From positions 1-8,066 of the forward strand of contig JBDHWF010000160.1 of NCBI GenBank assembly GCA_039810045.1: DNA of 8,066 nucleotides, in the 5' to 3' direction. This document shows positions 1 to 4,688 of this stretch, one piece after another. Source of the stretch: CADCWN01 sp039810045. GTDB taxonomy: Bacteria > Chloroflexota > Chloroflexia > Thermomicrobiales > CADCWN01. Each line of letters begins with the position of its first letter. Within the stretch, counting starts at the first letter, position 1. The position numbers and the translations under genes are program-made. The notes under the pieces were generated by a model. The model searched no databases. It was given only the letters and a program-made list of their open reading frames with translations, and had not been told where the DNA came from.

Positions 1-187
1 AAGCGTGGAATCCTGATTGGGGTGACTGTTCTTGGGCCTGTCGTCTCGCCACTGTGCGTGAACACACGGTAAGGTTGTGTTAGCAGTTCGATAGATGCGG
101 TTTAATTGTGCGAGTTGAAATCGCTGCTATTGCGCTGGTCTACATCGGGGAATTGGGCTTTGTAGCCGCCCAACTGGAACAGCCCAG
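1..187. other. Segment downstream of the isomerase; no established gene
   Basis: This left-edge segment follows the stop codon of the minus-strand isomerase. I see no long open frame on either strand and no hairpin followed by a T-run that would serve as an intrinsic terminator for the minus-strand operon. The only coding-like item is a 29-codon minus-strand frame at 102-191, listed separately. The rest, about 1-100, shows nothing I can assign. Confidence 0.5.
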
Positions 188-191
188 TCAT
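102..191 (-). CDS. Possible 29-residue mini-ORF coupled to the isomerase stop (or gene remnant)
   Basis: An ATG on the minus strand (189-191) overlaps the TGA of the upstream isomerase in an ATGA arrangement, the same geometry used between the two genes upstream. The frame runs 29 codons to a TAA at 102-104 and would begin MTGLFQLGGYKAQFPD. A short G-rich stretch (GGGGG) precedes the ATG but lies very close to it, so it is a poor ribosome site. The peptide has no signal peptide, membrane segment or motif that I recognise. It could be a chance frame, a real coupled small protein, or the 5' stub of a decayed third operon gene. The repeated ATGA overlap is the only positive evidence. Confidence 0.2.
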   Translation of the reverse strand: MTGLFQLGGYKAQFPDVDQRNSSDFNSHN

Positions 192-1039
192 GCCCCCATC
201 GTCAGGTAGTCAGCAAATTTTTGCCGAATGAATGCCACACTGCTATGCATAAGATCGGTGATCGCTTGCCCTGCGGGCGGCCAGTTTACCTCTACGATGA
301 GCGGCAATGTTGTGGGATTGGGGGCCACCTGGGCGAGCAGTTCAAGAATCTCCCGCAGGGCGACGTTCCCCTCACCGAGCGCACAACCGACTGGTATCCA
401 GGGAGCCATCCCCGCGATACCGAGCGGTACTATGCGGCAGTCCTTCAAGTGTGTGGTGCAGGCGAGCGGGGCGAGTGCCTGCGCCGCATCTAAGGGGTCC
501 TCAAAGCTGGTGAAGGGATTGCCAGTGTCCAGAGCAGCGCGTAATGCGTGCGAATCGACGGCCTGGATCACCTGGGCGATCTCGCTGCCGCGATAATCGC
601 AGTGATTTTCCAGAGCGATGGTGATCCCCGCTTCCGCCGCGACTGCGGCGAGCGGTCGCAGATTCGTGATGATCCGCGTGAGTTGCTCGTCCAATGGTGG
701 ATCTTTGGTAAAGCGATTCGTCGTGCGTTGGGCCATGGTCCGTAAGCAGCGCCCGCCGAGCGCCTTCGTGTGCAAAATACCAGCGATCACCCGCTCCTGC
801 TCGCGTGCCGCCTCATCGCCGCTGGCGCAGTAGTTTGCCCCGCAGGTTGGCTCGATCTCGATCCCCGTTCGTGCGAGTGCTTCACCGATCATTGCCAGCC
901 CGTCAGGACCGATTCCTTTTGGGATCGGCGCGTTGAGGAGATCCAGATCGAGTGTGTGCGCGTGGTGAATGTTCCACACTAACGCCTCGATCGGCGTAGA
1001 TTCTGGCGGCGCAGGGAATGCAGTCGTGCCGATCCTCAT
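188..1039 (-). CDS. Sugar phosphate isomerase/epimerase family TIM-barrel protein
   Basis: This 283-residue protein matches the AP-endonuclease-2/xylose-isomerase-like TIM-barrel superfamily, which includes sugar isomerases, ketose 3-epimerases and sugar dehydratases such as inosose or 3-dehydroshikimate dehydratase. Visible hallmarks are four likely divalent-metal ligands in the expected order: E144 (IALENH), D171 (ALDTGN), H197 (THLKD) and E250 (IVEVNW). A GEGNV motif near residues 222-226 is the usual loop before the last strands. The length suits a complete single-domain cytosolic enzyme. The ATG at 1037-1039 overlaps the stop of the upstream dehydrogenase (ATGA), and an AAGGA-type ribosome site lies about 7 bases upstream, so translational coupling is likely. 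The exact reaction is not readable: family members act on very different substrates. Its partner genes point to sugar or sugar-acid catabolism. The family call is firm and the specific function is open. Confidence 0.85.
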   Translation of the reverse strand: MRIGTTAFPAPPESTPIEALVWNIHHAHTLDLDLLNAPIPKGIGPDGLAMIGEALARTGIEIEPTCGANYCASGDEAAREQERVIAGILHTKALGGRCLRTMAQRTTNRFTKDPPLDEQLTRIITNLRPLAAVAAEAGITIALENHCDYRGSEIAQVIQAVDSHALRAALDTGNPFTSFEDPLDAAQALAPLACTTHLKDCRIVPLGIAGMAPWIPVGCALGEGNVALREILELLAQVAPNPTTLPLIVEVNWPPAGQAITDLMHSSVAFIRQKFADYLTMGA

Positions 1040-1947
1040 TGCCCCGTCCTTGACCCAGTGGGGGCGCTAATCGCCGGATCGTCGATGGTGACGTGGTCCT
1101 CCCACCGATGTTGAGGCACAAACCCGAGGACTTCAGCGGCATGCTTTCCACTGACGATACTCTGGTGCGGATCGGCGATCGCGAAGTTCTCAGCGATTGT
1201 GGTGCATTCGGGAAAGTAGCGCGCCAGGAGTTCGCGGGTCGGTTCGCGCTGGTGTGTGTTCACTGCTGAGATATAGAACGCCTCCTGGCGAATGTCCGTT
1301 GACTCGAGGGCTAACCGGCAGGAGGTAGCGGCATCGCGTACGTCGATATAGCTCCACAGCTTTTCGGCTCCATCCTCTGGTTTCGCCCAGTAGCGCCGCA
1401 GACGGCTTTCGTAGTTAGCTGTGGCGAGATCGGGGAAGACCACTGGACAGAACCGCAGGTCGATCGCCGTCAGATCATTGGCGATCGTATACATCTGGGC
1501 GATCATCTCGCCGACGAGTTTGGAGAGCCCATAATATTCCTGCGGGGCGTTAGGATGCTGCTCGTCAATCGGAACATAGCTTGGGGCGAACCGCTTCACC
1601 CAGCGAGAAAAGCCGAGTGTGGTGAAGCTGGAGGCCTGCACCACCTTCGTGATCCCCAAGCCTGCTGCCGCTTCGAAGACGTTGAAGGTACTCAGCACAT
1701 TGTTACCGAAGACCGTTTCGTTCGGATGCAGGCCGGAGAACGGGATCGCCGCCAGGTGGAGCACGGCCTCCGCCCCGCGCAGGGCTCCATAGACCTCGCC
1801 CAACTGGCGGAAATCGACGAGCCGGGCCGGGCCACCCCAGGTGGGGCGTCGCTGATCAGCGACGATAACCGTATGCCCATGCGCGAGAAGCTCATCACGC
1901 ACATACTTGCCGATATTTCCGGCCCCGCCGGTCACCACAATCCGCAT
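1036..1947 (-). CDS. NAD(P)-dependent extended SDR: epimerase/dehydratase or sugar dehydrogenase
   Basis: With the start chosen here the protein has 303 residues. It opens directly with a Rossmann strand and the extended-SDR cofactor motif GGAGNIG (residues 7-13). An acidic residue at the end of strand 2 (D31) usually indicates NAD over NADP. The catalytic set is visible: SSF at 106-108 for the Ser/Thr and Y139-x-x-x-K143 (YGLSK). The C-terminal half carries the substrate domain, with KHAAEVLGF near 268-276 typical of sugar epimerase/dehydratase-type SDRs. The frame extends 19 codons further upstream, but that extension adds no fold element, while the ATG at 1945-1947 has a strong AGGAG site 6 bases away. 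It is the first gene of the minus-strand operon and overlaps the isomerase by 4 bases. In this context it may oxidise a sugar or uronate, or epimerise a sugar; uronate dehydrogenases belong to the same SDR group, but I cannot assign one. Confidence 0.85.
   Translation of the reverse strand: MRIVVTGGAGNIGKYVRDELLAHGHTVIVADQRRPTWGGPARLVDFRQLGEVYGALRGAEAVLHLAAIPFSGLHPNETVFGNNVLSTFNVFEAAAGLGITKVVQASSFTTLGFSRWVKRFAPSYVPIDEQHPNAPQEYYGLSKLVGEMIAQMYTIANDLTAIDLRFCPVVFPDLATANYESRLRRYWAKPEDGAEKLWSYIDVRDAATSCRLALESTDIRQEAFYISAVNTHQREPTRELLARYFPECTTIAENFAIADPHQSIVSGKHAAEVLGFVPQHRWEDHVTIDDPAISAPTGSRTGQ
1044..1051 (-). promoter_or_regulatory. Ribosome binding site of the isomerase, inside the upstream gene
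   Basis: On the minus strand AAGGACGG precedes the ATG at 1037-1039, with AGGA ending 7 bases before it. It lies within the last codons of the dehydrogenase gene. With the ATGA stop/start overlap, it supports coupled translation and fixes the isomerase start. Confidence 0.6.
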
Positions 1948-1953
1948 GGTCCA

Positions 1954-1961
1954 CTCCTCTC
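1954..1961 (-). promoter_or_regulatory. Ribosome binding site that decides the SDR start
   Basis: On the minus strand GAGAGGAG lies 6 bases before the ATG at 1945-1947. This strong Shine-Dalgarno match favours that start over the in-frame ATG at 2002-2004, and the protein then begins exactly at the Rossmann strand. Confidence 0.7.
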
Positions 1962-2020
1962 GTCGTTGCCAGAACGACCACTGCACGGGGCAATGGGCTG
2001 TCAATACTCAACAGCGGGAC

Positions 2021-2033
2021 GCCGCTGGGCGGC
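2021..2033. other. Small GC-rich hairpin in the SDR leader
   Basis: GCCGC-TGG-GCGGC forms a 5-bp GC stem with a 3-base loop. On the minus transcript it would lie in the 5' leader of the SDR mRNA, and G-U pairing with a bulge can extend the stem. On the plus strand it is followed by ACCTTTTG, a weak terminator-like tail that could limit antisense transcription. I see no riboswitch-like architecture around it. Confidence 0.3.
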
Positions 2034-2041
2034 ACCTTTTG

Positions 2042-2055
2042 TCTGATATATCAGA
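2042..2055. promoter_or_regulatory. Perfect 14-bp palindrome, likely repressor operator
   Basis: TCTGATATATCAGA is a perfect self-complementary 14-mer. It sits about 95 bases upstream of the SDR start and just downstream of a minus-strand promoter candidate, so it would cover the transcription start of that operon. Perfect AT-centred palindromes of this size in divergent catabolic intergenic regions are typical binding sites of dimeric regulators such as GntR-type repressors. The regulator family is inference, and no regulator gene is present in the window. Confidence 0.5.
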
Positions 2056-2059
2056 AGAT

Positions 2060-2088
2060 AGAGTACCACTGTGATGTGGAAGAAGCAA
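2060..2088 (-). promoter_or_regulatory. Weak sigma-70-like promoter candidate for the SDR/isomerase operon
   Basis: On the minus strand TTGCTT (2083-2088) is followed after 17 bases by TACTCT (2060-2065). Each hexamer matches only three of six consensus bases, but the spacing is ideal and the perfect palindrome at 2042-2055 begins 4 bases downstream, where a repressor would block initiation. Treat it as a candidate only. Confidence 0.25.
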
Positions 2089-2129
2089 GCGATCGGCTTT
2101 GACCGACACTCCGTTTCTTCAGTGCCTGG

Positions 2130-2140
2130 ATCTGGCAGAT
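2130..2140. promoter_or_regulatory. Small palindrome ATCTG-G-CAGAT
   Basis: Five-base arms ATCTG and CAGAT flank a single central G. It shares a TCTG/CAGA core with the larger palindrome at 2042-2055 and lies about 85 bases away, roughly eight helical turns. It could be a second, weaker site for the same regulator. The match is short enough to occur by chance. Confidence 0.2.
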
Positions 2141-2210
2141 TTTTCTAGTAATAATAGGCGAAATAAAGCTCTAGCGTCATCTTCTCGGTACGTTAGTCAG
2201 CCGAGATCAC

Positions 2211-2239
2211 TTGCGCTTGAAACCAATTCTGGCGATACT
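2211..2239 (+). promoter_or_regulatory. Promoter candidate for the aldolase/dehydratase operon
   Basis: TTGCGC (2211-2216) and GATACT (2234-2239) are separated by 17 bases, giving 3/6 and 4/6 matches to the sigma-70 consensus. A start about 7 bases downstream would fall at 2246, inside the small palindrome ACAAC-T-GTTGT, and would leave a leader of about 65 bases before the GTG start at 2312. Confidence 0.3.
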
Positions 2240-2245
2240 ATTCCC

Positions 2246-2256
2246 ACAACTGTTGT
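2246..2256. promoter_or_regulatory. Small palindrome ACAAC-T-GTTGT at the predicted plus-strand start site
   Basis: Perfect 5-base arms flank a single central T. It overlaps the position where transcription from the candidate promoter at 2211-2239 would begin, an arrangement consistent with a repressor operator. It differs in sequence from the 14-bp palindrome, so the two would need different regulators, or one of them is chance. Confidence 0.25.
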
Positions 2257-2297
2257 CACAGATAAATGGTGATTTTTGAGGTTGTGTGGTAGGCGTA

Positions 2298-2304
2298 GGG
2301 AGGG
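2298..2304 (+). promoter_or_regulatory. Ribosome binding site that decides the aldolase GTG start
   Basis: GGGAGGG ends 7 bases before the GTG at 2312-2314. No ATG in this frame is available before the first beta-strand of the enzyme. The upstream TTG at 2276 has no ribosome site and would add twelve residues rich in arginine, so GTG at 2312 is the best start. Confidence 0.65.
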
Positions 2305-2311
2305 ATGCAGA

Positions 2312-3241
2312 GTGAGCAGCGGGACAGGTGGGTACAGCGGCGTATTCTCGGCGATGCCGACGCCACTAACGGCAGCACGCGAGATTGATCGTGACGCAAC
2401 ACAGCGCGTTGTTGACTATTTGCTCGATCGCGAGCTCGCTGGGTTGGCGATCCTCGGTTCAACTGGCGAATGCGCTGGCCTCAGTCGGCGGCAGCGGCGG
2501 GAGGCGGCGGAGATTGTGGCTGAGGCAGTGAACGGTCGAGCCATGATCATTGGTGGTGCTGCTGGTACAGCAATCGATGATCTTGTCGACGATATCGCAC
2601 CATTTGAAGCACTGGGGTTTGCGGCAGCCCTCGTCCCGCCGCCATTCTATTTTCGGTTGGATGCTGGCGGCGTGATCGACTTTTACGAGCGTCTCGCTGA
2701 TCGCAGCCCGATACCAATCTTCCTCTACAATATCCCACAGTCGACGAAGGTGCCCATTCCGCTTGAAGCGGTCGCCCGTTTGGCCGAGCATCCCAATATT
2801 GCCGGGATGAAAGATAGTGATGGCAATCTCGCCTATTTCACTGCTGCGGCTGAGCTTGGTCTGCGGCGAGATGATTTTGCGGTCTTCACTGGTGCGGACA
2901 CCATGCTCGCGCCTAGCCTCCTGGTTGGCGGCTGCGGATTAATTGGCGCAGGAGCCAATGTTGTCCCTGAACTGTTCGTGCAACTTGAGCGCTCGTTCTC
3001 CCGGGGAGAGTACGACGCGGCGATGATGCTCCAGCGGCGTGCGAACGAGGCAATGGTGGCGAGTGGGATCGGTGGCTATCCAGCGAACTTCAAGGCCGTA
3101 CTGGCTTTGCGTGGGCTGTGCCAACCCACGGTGACAATCCCGCTACGGGAATTGAGCGTGGATCAGCTGAGCGAGATGCAGAAACGGCTGGCGAACTGCG
3201 GAATTGCGGTCGAAGGCTTCCGGAAACAAGCTTTGTCATAG
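2312..3241 (+). CDS. DapA/NAL-family Schiff-base aldolase or 2-keto-3-deoxy sugar-acid dehydratase
   Basis: Starting at GTG 2312 the protein has 309 residues, close to the usual length of about 290-310 for the dihydrodipicolinate synthase/N-acetylneuraminate lyase family. Hallmarks are the N-terminal strand GVFSAMPTPL, the pyruvate-binding loop GSTGE (residues 49-53), the catalytic tyrosine Y139 in YNIP, and the Schiff-base lysine K167 in GMKDSDGN. The arginine that E. coli DapA uses to bind aspartate semialdehyde (R138, in YNVPSR) is a serine here (S144, in YNIPQS). A lysine-biosynthesis role is therefore unlikely. Family members in catabolic operons cleave or dehydrate 2-keto-3-deoxy acids, which is exactly the product type expected from the enolase-superfamily dehydratase encoded next. 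The pairing supports a shared pathway; the chain length and stereochemistry of the substrate are unknown. The protein is cytosolic, with no signal peptide. Confidence 0.88.
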   Translation: MSSGTGGYSGVFSAMPTPLTAAREIDRDATQRVVDYLLDRELAGLAILGSTGECAGLSRRQRREAAEIVAEAVNGRAMIIGGAAGTAIDDLVDDIAPFEALGFAAALVPPPFYFRLDAGGVIDFYERLADRSPIPIFLYNIPQSTKVPIPLEAVARLAEHPNIAGMKDSDGNLAYFTAAAELGLRRDDFAVFTGADTMLAPSLLVGGCGLIGAGANVVPELFVQLERSFSRGEYDAAMMLQRRANEAMVASGIGGYPANFKAVLALRGLCQPTVTIPLRELSVDQLSEMQKRLANCGIAVEGFRKQALS

Positions 3242-3317
3242 CCTGTTGGTTCGTATCGATCGGTCGCGCAGATCTCGCACCGACAGAAGAATCATTGGGA
3301 GGCATTTTGTGGTATCG

Positions 3318-3340
3318 TGATCCTCTCCGGCTCAGGATCA
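3318..3340 (+). other. Intercistronic inverted repeat upstream of the dehydratase
   Basis: TGATCCT and AGGATCA are perfect 7-base arms around a 9-base loop, ending 10 bases before the dehydratase ribosome site. There is no T-run, so it is not a normal terminator. It may stabilise or process the mRNA between the two genes or influence translation. The 122-base gap shows no better promoter, so co-transcription with the aldolase is likely but not proven. Confidence 0.3.
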
Positions 3341-3350
3341 GGTGCAGTGT

Positions 3351-3358
3351 GAGGAGGG
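3351..3358 (+). promoter_or_regulatory. Ribosome binding site that decides the dehydratase start
   Basis: GAGGAGGG lies 5 bases before the ATG at 3364, a near-perfect Shine-Dalgarno. The frame is open further upstream into the end of the aldolase gene, but that part is rich in Arg and Ser without family resemblance, so the protein starts here. Confidence 0.75.
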
Positions 3359-3363
3359 CCCCG

Positions 3364-4536
3364 ATGACCCGTGATTTGCGCATCAGACGGCTGACAGTGT
3401 ACCAATATGCCCACCCGATCAAGGATATGGGCTATGACTACAATGGATTTAATCACGTCTATCAACCAGGCAGCATGATCGAAGGCGGTGGCTATGTCTT
3501 CACCATCGAGACGGACGCGGGGATTACCGGGGAGTATGCTGGTGGGGTCGGGATCTCCTATGCGCAGGTCGCGATCTGCGCCCAATATCTGCTCGGAAAG
3601 AACGCCTTGCAGCGCGAGTTGATCTGGAATGACCTCAAGCGCGCTTTGCGCAAGCATGATCGTTTCGGGCTAGCGCCGATCGACGTGGCGCTCTGGGATA
3701 TTGCGGGTAAAGCTTATGATGCGCCGATTGCTGAGCTACTCGGGGGCTATCGCACCAGTCTGCCAGCCTATGCCTCGACCTATCACGGTGACGAGAATGG
3801 GGGGCTCTCTAGCCCTGAAGCGTTCGCTGAGTTCGCGGTTGAGTGTAAGGAGATCGGCTATCCGGCGTTCAAGATTCATGGTTGGGGGCAGGGGCCGATC
3901 ACCCGCGAGGTCGCCACGGTGCTCAAGACGCGCGAAGCAGTTGGACCTGCGATGGACCTGATGATCGATCCAGCCTGCGAGTACAACACTTTTGCCGATG
4001 CCTTGAAGGTGGGACACGCCTGTGATGAGGCCCAATTCTTCTGGTACGAAGATCCCTACAAAGATGGTGGTACCTCAGCGTTCGCCCATCGCAAACTGCG
4101 CCAAATGATCACGACGCCAATCCTGCTCGGTGAGCACGTGCGGGGATTTGAGTTGCACGTCGATCAGATCATCGCCGAAGGAACTGACTACGTCCGCGCC
4201 GATGTCGATTACGATGGCGGCATCACCGGGGTGATGAAGCTGGCGCACGCAGCGGAAGGCTTTGGGCTCGACTGCGAAATCCATGCACCTGGCCCCGCCC
4301 CGCGCCACTGCATGGCGGCAATTCGTAACACCAACTACTATGAGTTGGGGCTGGTTCATCCGAAGCTGGCGCGGGGCAAGCAGCCGTCGCCACTCTATCA
4401 GACCGAGTATTCCGATAGCCTAGACTCGGTGGATGCGCAGGGGCACGTGCCTGTACCCACAGGCCCTGGCCTCGGCGTGACGATTAATTGGGACTGGGTG
4501 CATCAGCACGAAACGGGCAAAGTCGTCTACGAGTAG
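3364..4536 (+). CDS. Enolase-superfamily (mandelate racemase-type) acid-sugar dehydratase
   Basis: This is a complete 390-residue protein, the normal size for the mandelate racemase subgroup. The N-terminal capping domain spans about 1-130, followed by the barrel. Barrel residues appear in order: K170-x-H172 at the end of strand 2 (FKIHGW), metal ligands D202 (MIDPAC), E229 (WYEDPY) and E257 (LLGEHV), then the Asp-His dyad D280 (VRAD, followed by GGITG) and H307 (CEIHAPG). All metal ligands and the dyad are intact, so it should be active. Such enzymes abstract the proton alpha to a carboxylate; in catabolic operons they usually dehydrate aldonates, uronate-derived acids or aldarates to 2-keto-3-deoxy acids. 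The neighbouring Schiff-base aldolase would then process that product. The second base-motif residue is His where mandelate racemase has Lys, which argues for dehydration over racemisation. I cannot name the substrate. A cycloisomerase or racemase remains possible. Confidence 0.88.
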   Translation: MTRDLRIRRLTVYQYAHPIKDMGYDYNGFNHVYQPGSMIEGGGYVFTIETDAGITGEYAGGVGISYAQVAICAQYLLGKNALQRELIWNDLKRALRKHDRFGLAPIDVALWDIAGKAYDAPIAELLGGYRTSLPAYASTYHGDENGGLSSPEAFAEFAVECKEIGYPAFKIHGWGQGPITREVATVLKTREAVGPAMDLMIDPACEYNTFADALKVGHACDEAQFFWYEDPYKDGGTSAFAHRKLRQMITTPILLGEHVRGFELHVDQIIAEGTDYVRADVDYDGGITGVMKLAHAAEGFGLDCEIHAPGPAPRHCMAAIRNTNYYELGLVHPKLARGKQPSPLYQTEYSDSLDSVDAQGHVPVPTGPGLGVTINWDWVHQHETGKVVYE

Positions 4537-4594
4537 GCGGTACTCGCTCGATATTAAGCCAGCGTGCTAATGTCCCTGCCGTAAGCGTTGGAGA

Positions 4595-4630
4595 GCGCTG
4601 ATCAATAGCGAGATCAGCGCCCCCCTTCTT
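4595..4630 (+). terminator. Likely intrinsic terminator of the plus-strand operon
   Basis: GCGCTGATC (4595-4603) and GATCAGCGC (4612-4620) form a perfect 9-bp stem with an 8-base loop, followed by CCCCCTTCTT. The tail is pyrimidine-rich but has only broken T-runs, so termination may be partial. It lies 58 bases beyond the dehydratase stop, the expected place. Confidence 0.55.
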
Positions 4631-4645
4631 TCATAACTTCTGTTC

Positions 4646-4678
4646 TAGTGGGCAGTCAACATTGTTGACTGCCCACTA
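4646..4678. terminator. Perfect 15-bp inverted repeat between convergent genes
   Basis: TAGTGGGCAGTCAAC (4646-4660) and its exact complement (4664-4678) flank a 3-base loop ATT. It starts only 10 bases past the stop of the large minus-strand gene and also lies after the plus-strand genes. There is no T-run on either side, so it may act as a bidirectional factor-assisted terminator or as an mRNA 3'-end stabiliser. A role as a protein-binding site is a less likely alternative. Confidence 0.5.
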
Positions 4679-4688
4679 CTGCCAGTGC

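Larger units (their letters stand above)
1948..2311. promoter_or_regulatory. Divergent intergenic control region between the two operons
   Basis: This 364-base gap separates the minus-strand SDR/isomerase operon from the plus-strand aldolase/dehydratase genes. I find no coding frame in it. It is more AT-rich than its surroundings around 2040-2060 and 2135-2175. It holds a perfect 14-bp palindrome (2042-2055), smaller palindromes (2130-2140 and 2246-2256), a GC hairpin (2021-2033) and weak promoter matches in both directions, each listed separately. Its layout is that of a shared regulatory region for two divergent catabolic transcripts. Confidence 0.6.

Noticed and set aside
154..186. TGGGCT...AGCCCA inverted repeat as the isomerase operon terminator
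   Set aside because: Only six base pairs with a 21-base loop and no T-run on the minus strand.
1948..2004. 19-codon N-terminal extension of the SDR
   Set aside because: The Rossmann strand starts at the internal Met at 1947, which has a strong ribosome site, whereas the extension has none.
2021..2040. GC hairpin followed by TTTT as a plus-strand terminator
   Set aside because: No plus-strand gene ends there; the 5-bp stem is short and the region is the leader of the minus-strand operon.
2276..2311. TTG start for the aldolase at 2276
   Set aside because: It has no Shine-Dalgarno sequence and adds Arg-rich residues that are encoded by the ribosome site of the better GTG start.
1948..2311. 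Riboswitch in the divergent region
   Set aside because: Only small isolated palindromes are visible, with no multi-helix aptamer arrangement or expression platform that I recognise.
3118..3363. N-terminal extension of the dehydratase into the aldolase gene
   Set aside because: The frame is open, but the extension lacks family resemblance. GAGGAGGG sits 5 bases before the ATG at 3364, where the enolase capping domain begins.
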